Below, piece by piece: positions 25,777-34,734 of a DNA stretch of 64,000 bases. Source of the DNA: Anaerotignum faecicola (GTDB taxonomy: Bacteria > Bacillota > Clostridia > Lachnospirales > Anaerotignaceae); assembly GCF_003865035.1 (NCBI RefSeq), contig NZ_BHVZ01000004.1, forward strand, positions 191,113 through 255,112. Reading direction: 5' to 3'. The translations under genes and the position numbers were made by a program. A model generated the notes under the pieces. The model did not search any database, was not told the origin of the DNA, and saw nothing but the letters and a program-made list of their open reading frames with translations. The first letter of the stretch is position 1. The number at the start of each line of letters is the position of its first letter.

Positions 25777-26301
25777 TCACAGCCTCCCTAAAAGCAGCTG
25801 CTCTGTATACAGTAATTCCAACGCCGCATCACAACAGTTCGTTCTGAACCCCCAAAGCAAATCACCCATTCTTCTTATACTCTCGTTTTTTCTACGATAA
25901 TATGTACTCCTTGAAAAATCCCGGAACATTTCAGACAGCTTCTCCACGATTTCATCAACACCACCAAATTCCTGCGAAGATAAATAGGTATAGTACAATA
26001 CCCAATAGCACTCCTCGCCGTTCCGATATTTCTCCCGCAGCAACGCAACTGCACCATCTATAATTCGGAGCATATTTCTGCTTTTATTGATGCTTCTGAT
26101 TCTGGCTGCAACATCAGATGCAGGAAGATCAAGACCTGCTTCATACGATAATTCTAGAAACTCCTCGATTGTGTTTCCAAACTCTGCCTGAAAATTTACA
26201 TTTGTCTGAAATACAGAGACTTCCAGACTCCATACCACATCCCTGTAATGCTCCAGCAACAACTGCGTATTATGAAAAATTGCTTTATCATCCTTTTTCA
26301 T
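25777..26301 (-). CDS. Uncharacterised replication-module protein, ArpU/sigma-like
   Basis: 174 helical residues, MKKDDKAIFHNTQLLLEHYR and following. The last third (EKLSEMFRDFSRSTYYRRKNESIRRMGDLLWGF) resembles the region-4-like HTH seen in ArpU-type phage and element regulators: an acidic helix, STYYRRK recognition-like helix, then a basic tail. It reads leftwards after repA, separated by the pair of palindromes and a terminator. Proteins of this size regularly follow repA in Clostridia elements. Function not established. Confidence 0.6.
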   Translation of the reverse strand: MKKDDKAIFHNTQLLLEHYRDVVWSLEVSVFQTNVNFQAEFGNTIEEFLELSYEAGLDLPASDVAARIRSINKSRNMLRIIDGAVALLREKYRNGEECYWVLYYTYLSSQEFGGVDEIVEKLSEMFRDFSRSTYYRRKNESIRRMGDLLWGFRTNCCDAALELLYTEQLLLGRL

Positions 26302-26317
26302 TTTATCCCTCCTGATA

Positions 26318-26350
26318 CGAAAAAAGAGCAGATAAAATATCTACTCTTCG
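26318..26350. terminator. Terminator between repA and the next gene
   Basis: AGAGCAGATA pairs with TATCTACTCT (one mismatch), with an A run before and TTCGT after. Confidence 0.6.
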
Positions 26351-26384
26351 TCTCACGAACCATATTCTGCTTTTCTTTCTCACT

Positions 26385-26406
26385 TTGGGACACCGTGTCC
26401 CGAAGT
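26385..26406. repeat. 22-bp palindromic repeat, copy 2
   Basis: Core GGGACACCGTGTCCC; 15 bp from copy 3. Just beyond the repA stop codon at 26443. Confidence 0.9.
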
Positions 26407-26421
26407 CCTTCTCCTTCCACC

Positions 26422-26443
26422 TTGGGACACCGTGTCCCGAAGT
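26422..26443. repeat. 22-bp palindromic repeat, copy 3
   Basis: Identical to copies 1 and 2; its last base touches the repA stop codon. A tandem pair of dyads next to repA is what a replication iteron, ParB site or partition locus would look like; which one cannot be told. Confidence 0.9.
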
Positions 26444-27510
26444 TACTCTTCCATAACCATATCGTGCTGCACCGCCATCGTATAATATGTATCCATCGTA
26501 GCCGTTGCATTAAACAGACTTGTCAAAATATATGCCTTAATATTTCCAATCTTGCTCGTAGTCTGCTCCAAACAATGCAATACATATTCCACATGGTTCG
26601 GTCCGATACACAGAAACCGATTTTTTACTAACTGGTACGGATACTCTGCTCCGCCAATCCTTAAAAACTTCCTGTTGATTGTCAACACCTCTACCATCAG
26701 CTCAACCATCTCATCCAGCATCTGCCTTTGCATGATGGGCAGATTGCTGTACAGCGTTTCATAGCTGATATTCTCTTTCACAATCCTGCGATACACCTCT
26801 GTCACATCCATCGCATCCTTCTCCTTTGTCGGATAGATTGGATAGATAGAATCCTCAGTCTTATTCCTTTCAGTCTTATTCTTCTCAGTATTATTTGTTG
26901 GTGCTTCATTGCCACTCTTGGACAGTATTTCTGTGCTATTCTGGATATGCAGATTTTTACCACTCTGCAATGGCAAATCCGCACCACCTTGGAGTTTCTC
27001 TCTATTACCTCTCTGCATTGGTATAGCTTTACCTGTTTGGAAAGAATCCTCTGCACCTGTTATCAGTGGCATTTCCTTGCCACTCTGCAATGGCAAAACT
27101 TCTCCCTGCTCCTGCTTCTCCTCTTTCTGCGAAATATCCGCCTGCACTGCAATAAAATTTTTCAGATAAATCAAGTCCGGTCTGCCTAAGCCCTGTCTTT
27201 TCCTCTCAATTAGACCAATCCCCGATTTTGAATCCAGTTCCGCCATCAGCGAGCCTGCCTTCCTCTGGCAGCATTCAAATTCCTTCATAACCTCTTTTAG
27301 GGTAAAAATGATATATACTCTGTTATTCTGATCCATCCATTTATTTTCTCTGGATAATGACATTCTGTCCAGCATAATGCCATACAGAATTTTGGCATCA
27401 CTGGAAATTTTCTTAAACCGTGCATCTCGAATCAGAATTTTCGGCAGCCGAAAGAAGCTGAACTGTTCTGCTTGAGAACCGTAAAAATAATCAAATTTAA
27501 AATTCTGCAT
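26443..27510 (-). CDS. repA: Replication initiator RepA with DUF6017-type C terminus
   Basis: 355 residues. The N-terminal 130 match the RepA_N domain (FFRLPKILIRDARFKKISSD, AKILYGIMLDRMSLS, RVYIIFTLKEVMKEF), a winged-helix initiator of Firmicutes theta plasmids and integrative elements. A low-complexity linker of repeated Leu-Gln-Ser-Gly-like units (residues 140-205) follows, then a C-terminal helical domain (NGTATMDTYY-type end) like DUF6017. It overlaps parB by 14 bp and is read last in the parA-parB-repA operon. Confidence 0.88.
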   Translation of the reverse strand: MQNFKFDYFYGSQAEQFSFFRLPKILIRDARFKKISSDAKILYGIMLDRMSLSRENKWMDQNNRVYIIFTLKEVMKEFECCQRKAGSLMAELDSKSGIGLIERKRQGLGRPDLIYLKNFIAVQADISQKEEKQEQGEVLPLQSGKEMPLITGAEDSFQTGKAIPMQRGNREKLQGGADLPLQSGKNLHIQNSTEILSKSGNEAPTNNTEKNKTERNKTEDSIYPIYPTKEKDAMDVTEVYRRIVKENISYETLYSNLPIMQRQMLDEMVELMVEVLTINRKFLRIGGAEYPYQLVKNRFLCIGPNHVEYVLHCLEQTTSKIGNIKAYILTSLFNATATMDTYYTMAVQHDMVMEE

Positions 27511-28384
27511 ATCCTTCCTCCTGCCTCCATTTCTCTAACAGTTCTAGGATTTTTCTTTCTATTTCTTCCGCAGAGGATTCCTCCGAAAAATATTTCCGAA
27601 TATTCTTTACGGGTATGGATGTCGCTCTGCTTTTCAGTTTTCTGCCTAACAGGACTTCTTCTATCCCTTCGATAGATACTGCTCCGCTCATCTGTTTCAG
27701 CTTTTCTGCCATATCAATATTCGGATAAACCTTATGCTCCAGAATCGCCTCCAGTAAAATATTCTGCTCTGTCTCAGTCAGAAAGGAAAGCTTCTCTGCC
27801 GCTCGGAAGGCAATCTTCTTTTGATCTACCAAGTCAAGCAAATCCTCCTGCAAATAGGTTAATCTGATGTAGCGTTTGATTTGTCGTCCACTCTTATTAT
27901 TTTCCTTTCCCAGCTGTTCTGCACTGTTTTCCGAAAATTTCTTTCCCTGATGCTTCAGCGCCTCATATTTTATTCTGTAAGCCCAAGCCTTCTCACTATA
28001 AAGCAGTTCTTCTCTCTGGTTATTGGAATCCACCATCAGAATTGCAGACTCATCATCCGTCAATTCTCGGATGATAACAGGTATTTCTTCCAGCCCTGCC
28101 TTCTCACAGGCTCTTTTTCTTCTGTGCCCGGATACAATTTCATAGCCCCCTAAGGTGCGAGGCCGAACCAATGCCGGTTCTAAAATACCATTTGTCCGAA
28201 TACTCTCGACCAATTCGTCCATTTTCGCATCATCAAGCACACGAAATGGGTGCTGTGCGTATGGATAAAGACTCTCCAAAGGAATCATTGTTGTTACATG
28301 CTGCTTCGATTCATTCGGAATACCGAACAGGTTATCAATACTTTCAAATTTAATCTCCTTCGCCGTTCCCTCTCTCATCCTCAA
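27497..28384 (-). CDS. parB: ParB/RepB/Spo0J-family partition protein
   Basis: 295 residues with the ParB N-terminal nuclease-like/CTP-binding domain (IPLESLYPYAQHPFRVLDDA; VSGHRRKRACEKAGL; IMVDSNNQRE) and a following HTH region. GHRR is the conserved box. The ATG overlaps the 3' end of parA by 35 bp with AAGGAGGTG before it. It likely binds a centromere site on the element; the palindromes near repA are candidates. Confidence 0.92.
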   Translation of the reverse strand: MRMREGTAKEIKFESIDNLFGIPNESKQHVTTMIPLESLYPYAQHPFRVLDDAKMDELVESIRTNGILEPALVRPRTLGGYEIVSGHRRKRACEKAGLEEIPVIIRELTDDESAILMVDSNNQREELLYSEKAWAYRIKYEALKHQGKKFSENSAEQLGKENNKSGRQIKRYIRLTYLQEDLLDLVDQKKIAFRAAEKLSFLTETEQNILLEAILEHKVYPNIDMAEKLKQMSGAVSIEGIEEVLLGRKLKSRATSIPVKNIRKYFSEESSAEEIERKILELLEKWRQEEGYAEF

Positions 28385-29153
28385 GCACCTCCTTCGTCAA
28401 TGCCTTATACGCCTGTCCAACCGAACCATTGGGATCATATTGAAAAATGCTTACGCCCTTCGCTGTTGTTTCTGCAGCACGAACAGAGAGGGGAATTTTA
28501 TTTACAAAAACATTCAGCATTGTTCCATAATTCTCCTCCAGAAGCTCTGCAATATCTCTGGCATTTTTCGTCCTTCTATCGAACATTGTCACCAGTACCC
28601 CCTCTATCTCCAAACGAGGATTTAACTGGCGTTTCACCTGTACGATTGTTTTCATCAGCTGCTGAAGCCCTTTGATTGGCAAGTATGCTGCCTGCACAGG
28701 TATCAGCACGCTATCTGCACACGCCAATACGTTAATTGTAAGCATCCCAAGCGAAGGCATCCCATCAATCAAAATATAATCATAATGCTGCTTTATGCTC
28801 TCGATATAGCGTTTCAGAATCAATTCTCTGCTCATGACATTGACTAACGAAATCTCCATTGCAGATAAATCTATATTGGAAGGCAACACGTCCACTCCCT
28901 CGCTATGACGAAGAATTGCATAGTCCTTGTCCATTTCAACCTCATTGATGGTATTCATCATAACAGTTGCAAGCGTATGGTTGATTTCATCCGGATTGAT
29001 GAATCCTAAACTCGCTGTTAAATCTCCCTGCGGGTCTGCGTCAATCAGCAATACCTTTTTTCCGCGCCTTGCTAAACCAATCCCTAAATTCCCACAGGTT
29101 GTTGTTTTGCCAACGCCGCCCTTTTGGTTTACTACTGCAATTACTTTACACAT
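28350..29153 (-). CDS. parA: ParA-family partition ATPase
   Basis: From the ATG at 29151-29153 (AAGGAG eight bases before) the protein is 267 residues. Deviant Walker A KGGVGKTT follows VIAVVNQ; also DADPQGDLT and the YDYILIDGMPSLGMLT Walker B region. This is the Soj/ParA type that segregates plasmids and large integrative elements. First gene of the partition/replication operon. Confidence 0.94.
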   Translation of the reverse strand: MCKVIAVVNQKGGVGKTTTCGNLGIGLARRGKKVLLIDADPQGDLTASLGFINPDEINHTLATVMMNTINEVEMDKDYAILRHSEGVDVLPSNIDLSAMEISLVNVMSRELILKRYIESIKQHYDYILIDGMPSLGMLTINVLACADSVLIPVQAAYLPIKGLQQLMKTIVQVKRQLNPRLEIEGVLVTMFDRRTKNARDIAELLEENYGTMLNVFVNKIPLSVRAAETTAKGVSIFQYDPNGSVGQAYKALTKEVLEDERGNGEGD

Positions 29154-29162
29154 TTCCTCCAC

Positions 29163-29486
29163 TCCTTTTTATCATAAAAACAGTGCCTATTCAGACAATA
29201 CCTCTTTACAGTTTTCTGATGACCGGTCGCTTCAAACTGTCTAAATTTTCTGTTTTACACTGCTATTTACAATAGGCGCGGCGCTATGTCTCCCGTATTG
29301 AAAAAAAGGCACTCAAAAAGCTGCGTGCCGCTTTTCAGTAAGAATCAGGGCTTTGCCCTGCTACATATCCCATTCCTATCCACTTTTTTGCAACCAAAAA
29401 AGCAGCTCCCCTTCAGAAACTGCTTTTCCGTTTATTCATTATTTTATTATTTTATTTTCAGAAACCATTTCCGCTATTATGTAGTT
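29163..29486. promoter_or_regulatory. Island edge: parA upstream region, no gene
   Basis: 324 bp without a supported gene. On the minus strand a promoter-like TTGTCT-16-TATGAT lies some 20 bp before the parA ribosome binding site. Farther right is a GC-richer stretch with no recognised content, then the terminator at 29397. The element boundary is probably within this region or just beyond; no attachment repeat was identified. Confidence 0.4.
29397..29434 (-). terminator. Terminator of the 29487 gene (duplicate of 30127)
   Basis: AAAAAGCAGC pairs with CTGCTTTT around CCCTTCAG; followed on the minus strand by TTTTTTGG. The 34 bp are identical to the terminator at 30127. Confidence 0.75.
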
Positions 29487-30031
29487 TTATATCAGCAAAA
29501 ACGATTCCTCCTCAAATTGCTTCAGATGAAATATTACACACCACTCCACATCATCCGTCACGGGTTCAAAGTGCAGAGAAGAATAAATCGTATGCAACTC
29601 CTTCTCTGCGTCATCCGTTTCACAAACCACAGTCCCAAAGTAAACCATACCATTTTGCGCTTCCGGTGCGAAAGGCTCTGTATTTCGGGCAATTTTTATC
29701 GGCTTATCACTTTCTGCGCAATCATAGATGGAAATATCCTTCCCCTGTTCAGGAAAAACGGTGTAGCACATGGCGGTAAGATGCATCGGGTACAGCCATT
29801 GTTCTGAACCAGGCAACTCCTGCTCCATCGTCTGTGGCTCCAACGCCTGCACCGTCAAGGTATATTCTGTTCCGTTCATCGGATGAACAAAGGAAAACGA
29901 ATCTCCCGGCGCATGCAGCTTAAAATGCGGTCCCGGCACATCGCATGCCTGCTGCTCCATCGTAAGGGAAAGCGTTTTTATTTCGGTCTCATTTGCCCAC
30001 GGAAATGCATACCTGTAACTACCTTATCCAT
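29487..30031 (-). pseudogene. Uncharacterised conserved gene with an N-terminal frameshift
   Basis: An ATG at 30029-30031 has an excellent AAGGAGGG site and reads MDKVVTGMHF; at about 30000 the reading frame must shift by one base to continue PWANETEIKTLSLTMEQQACD... through 157 further codons to 29487. One lost base in the TTCCG run would explain it. The protein looks like a small soluble domain rich in acidic and aromatic residues and is not a family I recognise. Either a pseudogene or a sequencing error. Confidence 0.55.
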
Positions 30032-30126
30032 CCAATCCCTCCTTCGCAGCATCCGCTTCTTCTTATGGATAGTGTAACAGAAGTTCAACCGCTTATCAAC
30101 GCAAAGAAGCCTCTCCTTTTCGCAAT

Positions 30127-30165
30127 CAAAAAAGCAGCTCCCCTTCAGAAACTGCTTTTCCCTGC
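30127..30165 (-). terminator. Terminator of the MarR gene (duplicate of 29397)
   Basis: Same hairpin and flanks as 29397-29434, located immediately after the MarR stop at 30173. Confidence 0.75.
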
Positions 30166-30172
30166 TTTTCTC

Positions 30173-30596
30173 TTATTTAAAATGGCTGCCGTCTGCGATA
30201 ATACGCAGTGCGTTTTTCAATGCGGTCACTTCTTCTTCCGTAAAGCATTTCAAAACTTCTTCGTTTACTTCATCAATGATTTCCGTAATCGGCTCCTGCA
30301 GCTGCTTCCCCTTTTCTGTCGGCACAACGCGAACCTCTCGTCTGTCCTCCCGATTGATGACACGGTCAATCAGACCTTTTTTCTGCATACGATCCAACAC
30401 ACCGGAAATCGTCGAGGTTTCCAGACAGAGAATCTCAGAAATCTGCTTCGGCGTTGCAAATTCTCTCTGCCACAAACAGCTTAACACCATACTGGGAAGG
30501 TGTCAGGTCATATTCCGAAAGCTTGCCGCTGAGAAACTGAAAAACCGTATGCTGTGAAGTTGTTAATAAGTAATTGATACATTGTGTAAGTTCCAT
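30173..30596 (-). pseudogene. MarR-family regulator split by a frameshift
   Basis: The N-terminal part (MELTQCINYLLTTSQHTVFQ...TPSQYGV, starting 30594-30596) and the C-terminal part (LSCLWQREFATPKQISEILC...HFK) are in different frames that meet near 30485. Together they make a normal 140-residue MarR with winged-helix (ISEILCLETSTISGVLDRMQ) and a DREDRR-type wing. A two-base loss in a GTGTGT run at the junction would account for it. Without repair the product would be inactive. The neighbouring gene is also frameshifted, both next to the island edge. Confidence 0.8.
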
Positions 30597-30685
30597 AAAA
30601 TTTACCGTTCTTTCCTTTAGAATACTAATTATTATGGTAGCTTTTTTTCGACAAAAAATCAAGAGTTATTTTGCATCCAAACGAA

Positions 30686-31936
30686 TTATTTTACATCAGT
30701 GGGACGCTTGCGCAGCATATCAAATTTTTTCACAGGCTTTTCAAATTTCACCTGCAAAAGCTCCTGCGGATGCGGCGCGGATGCAACGGTCTCTCCATTC
30801 TGATTGCGGATTTCCGTTACCTTCATGGCATAGGAATCCCCCTGTGCGGGCATGACCTCAATTTCCTCGCCGACAGAAAATTTATTTCTCTGCTCCACCC
30901 ATGCGAAGCCGGTTTCCTCGTTCCAATCCTCCTGCACCATGCCGATAAAATCGTACTCGCGGATATAGGAATTATTAGTGTAAACCTGCTGATTGCCGTC
31001 AGGCTTGCCATAATAGAAGGCTGTGGTGTAATCTCTGTGGCTCGCCTTGGAAACCTCTGCCAGATAATACGGCAGACGCTTTTCATAGAGCTTCGGGTCA
31101 GCGAAATAATCATCGATCGCCTGTCTGTATGCCTTCACCACCGTGCCGACATAAAACGGCGTTTTCATGCGCCCTTCGATTTTCAGGCTGTAAATCCCTG
31201 CCTTTGCAATATCGGGGATATGCTCAATCATACAGAGATCCTTAGAATTATAAATATACGTTCCTCTTTCGTTTTCCTCAATCGGCATATATTCGCCCGG
31301 TCTGGTTTCCTCCACCAGATGATATTTCCAACGACAGGGATGCGCGCACGCCCCCTTATTCGCATCTCTGCCTGCAAGGTAATTGCTCAGCAGGCATCTG
31401 CCGGAATAGGAAATGCACATTGCGCCATGCACAAAGGCTTCAATTTCCATATCCTCAGGAATGCTGTCGCGAATCTGGCGGATTTCCTTCATGGAAAGCT
31501 CACGCGCCACTACAACACGCTGTGCGCCCAGCTTATACCACATCTGTGCGGATTTATAGTTCGTGTTGTTCGCCTGCGTGGAAACATGAATCTCCATATT
31601 GGGAACGGCTTCCTTTGCAACAGAAAATACACCCAGATCGGAAATAATCAGCGCATCTACGCCAATGGCTTCCACCGCCTTGAAATAGTCCGCCATCCCT
31701 TCAAAATCGGGGTTATGTGCGAAAATATTTGCTGTTACATAAACCTTTACGCCATGGTCATGGGCAAATTTTACCCCCTCCGCCATGGTATCTATATCAA
31801 AATTTTTTGCCTTGGCACGCAGACCATACGCTTCGCCGCCGATATAAACGGCATCCGCACCATAAAGTACAGCAATTTTCAGTTTTTCTAAATCGCCCGC
31901 AGGTGCCAATAGCTCCAGTTTCTTTTTATTCTGCAT
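30686..31936 (-). CDS. Peptidase U32 family protein
   Basis: 416 residues with the U32 signature EAFVHGAMCISYSGRCLLSN and the conserved cysteines C-x-HPC (GACAHPCRW). The family includes RlhA and TrhP, RNA hydroxylation proteins, and YrrO/PrtC-type proteins; the Firmicutes copy next to an O-methyltransferase and MltG fits the yrrM-yrrN-yrrO locus of Bacillus, where the U32 pair makes 5-hydroxyuridine in tRNA. It overlaps the methyltransferase by 11 bp. I infer tRNA hydroxylation rather than protease activity. Confidence 0.85.
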   Translation of the reverse strand: MQNKKKLELLAPAGDLEKLKIAVLYGADAVYIGGEAYGLRAKAKNFDIDTMAEGVKFAHDHGVKVYVTANIFAHNPDFEGMADYFKAVEAIGVDALIISDLGVFSVAKEAVPNMEIHVSTQANNTNYKSAQMWYKLGAQRVVVARELSMKEIRQIRDSIPEDMEIEAFVHGAMCISYSGRCLLSNYLAGRDANKGACAHPCRWKYHLVEETRPGEYMPIEENERGTYIYNSKDLCMIEHIPDIAKAGIYSLKIEGRMKTPFYVGTVVKAYRQAIDDYFADPKLYEKRLPYYLAEVSKASHRDYTTAFYYGKPDGNQQVYTNNSYIREYDFIGMVQEDWNEETGFAWVEQRNKFSVGEEIEVMPAQGDSYAMKVTEIRNQNGETVASAPHPQELLQVKFEKPVKKFDMLRKRPTDVK

Positions 31937-32624
31937 TTTTGGTTTCTCCTTCTGTTTTGGTTTCGGGGATAATTTCCTTTTTCTTATAGCACAGCGCTAC
32001 CCCGTCCCCGATGGGGATGATAGAGGTTTCCAGTGCATCATGATGGGTAATCTCCCAGAGGAAATTCCGCAGACGCTTATGAATGGTACGCTGTCTGCGC
32101 GGCACGCTAAAGCGCGTCTGTGCAATCGTGCCGCCCTGCAGCACGTCATCCACAATCAGAAGACCGCCCACAGGCAGAAGCCGCAGGCAGTGCGGCAGGA
32201 ACGCCTGATACTGCCCCTTCGCCGCATCCATGAAAATCACATCGTAGGGGCCTTCCAGTGTCTGCAGAATATCCGCCGCATCCCCCTCCAGAATTTTGAT
32301 TTTATCCTCCAGACCCATGCGCTTAATGTTCACACGGGCATCCTTCAGCATCACCTCATAGCGGTCAATCGTGGTAACGGTACCCTCCTCAGGCAGATAG
32401 CGGCACATCAGCCCTGCGGAAAAGGCTACAGCTGTGCCGATTTCCAGAATATTTTTCGGCTTCTGCATCGTCAGAAGCACACTTAAAAGCCGCGCCACCT
32501 CGGGCGGCACGATTGGTACCTCTGCCGCAATCGCTTCCTTCTGAATCTCGCCCAGAACGCCGTCATACATCGGCTGTACGCTGCGCAGATAGGCGTTCAT
32601 CGTATCATCGGTTACATAATTCAT
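31926..32624 (-). CDS. O-methyltransferase, TrmR/YrrM-like
   Basis: 232 residues of the class I SAM methyltransferase fold: LEIGTAVAFSAGLMCRYLP (motif I), TTIDRYE, and DVIFMDAAKGQY with metal-binding aspartates as in catechol-type enzymes. In Bacillus the neighbour of the U32 genes, TrmR (YrrM), methylates tRNA hydroxyuridine to mo5U. The operon with U32 supports this role here. Confidence 0.85.
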   Translation of the reverse strand: MNYVTDDTMNAYLRSVQPMYDGVLGEIQKEAIAAEVPIVPPEVARLLSVLLTMQKPKNILEIGTAVAFSAGLMCRYLPEEGTVTTIDRYEVMLKDARVNIKRMGLEDKIKILEGDAADILQTLEGPYDVIFMDAAKGQYQAFLPHCLRLLPVGGLLIVDDVLQGGTIAQTRFSVPRRQRTIHKRLRNFLWEITHHDALETSIIPIGDGVALCYKKKEIIPETKTEGETKNAE

Positions 32625-32643
32625 TTTTCATCTCTCCTGATTT

Positions 32644-34104
32644 TTACTGTGCGCTGGCGTTATATGCATTCTTCGCCGCCAGGAATTCATCATAGGTCTT
32701 GCAGAAAACATGGTTATCCTTCCCCACTGCCTCCACAACATAATACAGATAGTCATTATCCTCAGGATACAGTGCTGCCTTAAACGAGGATTCTCCGGGG
32801 TTTGAAATAGGCCCTAAGGGCAGCCCCTTATTCTTACGGGTATTATAGGGAGAATCCGTTTCCAGCTCGGCTGTTGTCAGCTCGCCGCTGGTCTTTCCTA
32901 CGGCATAAAGTACGGTTGCATCAATGCCAAGGGACATATTCTCCTTCAGGCGGTTATAGATTACCCCTGCCGCTGTCGCGCGTTCCGCATCCACCTTAAT
33001 TTCCTTTTCAATCATGGATGCAACGGTTACGATTTCATCCAGCGTATGCCCGCTGTCCGCAACTGCCTTCTGATATTCCTTAGTATACATCTGGTCGAAG
33101 CGCGCAAGCATCATATCAATGATATCATGTGCCGTCATGCCCTCATGCAGAAGATAGGTATCGGGGAAAAGATACCCCTCCAGCTTATATTCTCTGTCAG
33201 GCAAATCCTTAAGGAAATCATAATCAAATGTACCCTTGTTGCATTCCTCAATAAATTCATCCGCGGTGCAAAGCTCTGTTTCCGCAACCTTTGCCGCAAT
33301 CTGCTTCACGGTATAGCCCTCCGGAATCGTCACCTTCAAATCCTCAGAGGTTTTGCCGCTTTGCAGCAGCTCCATAATCTGCCGCTTCGTCAGCCCTGTA
33401 TCAATATCATATTTCCCATGCTTATATGTGCCGTCATAGCCCTCCAGCCTGCTGGTCAGCTTAAAGCCGAATACGCTGTGAATCAGCTTGTTTTCCTTCA
33501 AAATTTTTGCAATTTCATCTGTGCCTGCTCCTTCCGGAATGGTAACGGAGACGGTTTTCCCCGTCAGGTTCATTTCCTCTGTAGGAGGGTTCATCATGTG
33601 GTTCATGAAAATGAAGGAACCAATCCCGATAATCAGCGCAACCGCAATGAGAAGCAGCCCCTTGGAAAAACGTGTCAAATGGCGTTTTTTATGGTGCTTT
33701 TTCCTGCTGTGCGTCGCTCTTTCCGCTTCTCTCGTTCTGCGCGCCCTCTGCTCCTCGTGCGGAACGCGCTCTCTGCTGCGGGGGACCTCTGTCTGTCCTC
33801 TCTGCTGTCCTCTTGTCTGTCCTCTCTGATGAGAGGTTCTCTGATAGGTGTCCTCTCTTTCGTAGGAATTCTCATAGGAATTCTGCAAAAATTCTGCCCT
33901 TCTTGCGGCTGTCCGCTGTTCGTATGCTGTCATATCGTTTTCCGCATCTATCTTCCGTCCGGGCAGCTCTGTATGATGCTCCGAAGAAAAGCGCAGAGGA
34001 CGGCGTTCCTCTCTGACAGGATATCTTGTATGCCCATCTACGGCTTCTCTGCGCGGATATCTGGTTTCTGCTTCTATGTTTTCTTTATCGAATCTATCAT
34101 CCAT
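32644..34104 (-). CDS. mltG: Endolytic transglycosylase MltG
   Basis: 486 residues. An unusually long (about 145-residue) Arg/Glu/Gln-rich cytoplasmic tail precedes one membrane helix (LLLIAVALIIGIGSFIFM). The external YceG domain has the catalytic glutamate in TVASMIEKEI and the GLPLGPISNPG signature. It cleaves nascent glycan strands and terminates peptidoglycan polymerisation. The N-terminal tail repeats R/E/Q-rich short units (about residues 80-120). Stands 20 bp upstream of the O-methyltransferase on the same strand. Confidence 0.93.
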   Translation of the reverse strand: MDDRFDKENIEAETRYPRREAVDGHTRYPVREERRPLRFSSEHHTELPGRKIDAENDMTAYEQRTAARRAEFLQNSYENSYEREDTYQRTSHQRGQTRGQQRGQTEVPRSRERVPHEEQRARRTREAERATHSRKKHHKKRHLTRFSKGLLLIAVALIIGIGSFIFMNHMMNPPTEEMNLTGKTVSVTIPEGAGTDEIAKILKENKLIHSVFGFKLTSRLEGYDGTYKHGKYDIDTGLTKRQIMELLQSGKTSEDLKVTIPEGYTVKQIAAKVAETELCTADEFIEECNKGTFDYDFLKDLPDREYKLEGYLFPDTYLLHEGMTAHDIIDMMLARFDQMYTKEYQKAVADSGHTLDEIVTVASMIEKEIKVDAERATAAGVIYNRLKENMSLGIDATVLYAVGKTSGELTTAELETDSPYNTRKNKGLPLGPISNPGESSFKAALYPEDNDYLYYVVEAVGKDNHVFCKTYDEFLAAKNAYNASAQ

Positions 34105-34240
34105 ACATGATACTCCTTTCCTTATTCCATCATATCATTATACCGTTTTCTTCCCCGGCGCACAACCTTTTCTTTTTCGACATTCTGCGAAGGCGAGCAT
34201 AAAAAATGCCCTCAGAGAAGTTCTAAGGACATTTCCATTT

Positions 34241-34693
34241 TTATTTTCTTTTTTTCAGGCAGGCATAGTGCAGCTTCAGCCACATGCCGAGGCTTTTTTT
34301 CATATCCTGCCCCGTCAGATGATAAAGGAAGCGGTCTAGGGCGCGTTCCTCAAACGGCTCAAGCATAATGCCGCCGTATACTGTTTTTTCCAGCAGACTG
34401 CAAATCCGCTGATATTCCCCTTCGGAAACCGCAGGCAGACGCAGGGTTAAGGCGCGGTCGGTTTTCTCCGTTTTCCAGCCCAGAGCCGCATCCATGCCCC
34501 AGAGCGCAAGCAGCCAGAACAGCTTATCCTTTTTGTAGAAAATGCGTTCCTGCGGCGTGAAGCTACGATAGCGCTCCTTTTCGCGCCACAAAAGAACCAT
34601 CCGCAAAAGCTCCAGCAGGCAAAGCAGAAGTGTTGCAAGCAGCACCAGTACACCAAGCACACCAAGCCCAATCGCTGTCGCATAGAGCACCAA
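34241..34693 (-). CDS. Uncharacterised membrane-anchored protein
   Basis: A 150-residue frame with one strong N-terminal membrane helix (LGVLGVLVLLATLLLCLLELL) and a soluble tail (SFTPQERIFYKKDKLFWLLALW...). It has no ATG; TTG at 34693 or GTG next to it are the options, with a weak site. The same frame stays open upstream (YLPPDDAAKRRGG), overlapping the histidine-kinase remnant, so its 5' end may be rearranged. The C-terminal part looks like the tail region common after transmembrane domains of Clostridia transglutaminase-like proteins, but I cannot name the family. Confidence 0.55.
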   Translation of the reverse strand: MVLYATAIGLGVLGVLVLLATLLLCLLELLRMVLLWREKERYRSFTPQERIFYKKDKLFWLLALWGMDAALGWKTEKTDRALTLRLPAVSEGEYQRICSLLEKTVYGGIMLEPFEERALDRFLYHLTGQDMKKSLGMWLKLHYACLKKRK

Positions 34694-34734
34694 TCCGCCA
34701 CGCCGTTTTGCAGCATCATCTGGCGGAAGGTAAC

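Noticed and set aside
22616..26443. CRISPR array from the repeated 22-bp dyads
   Set aside because: Only three copies, one of them 3.7 kb away, and a 15-bp spacing between the other two; no cas genes.
30671..31891. 406-codon frame opposite the U32 gene
   Set aside because: Shadow of a conserved gene; high His and Ile content and no family pattern.
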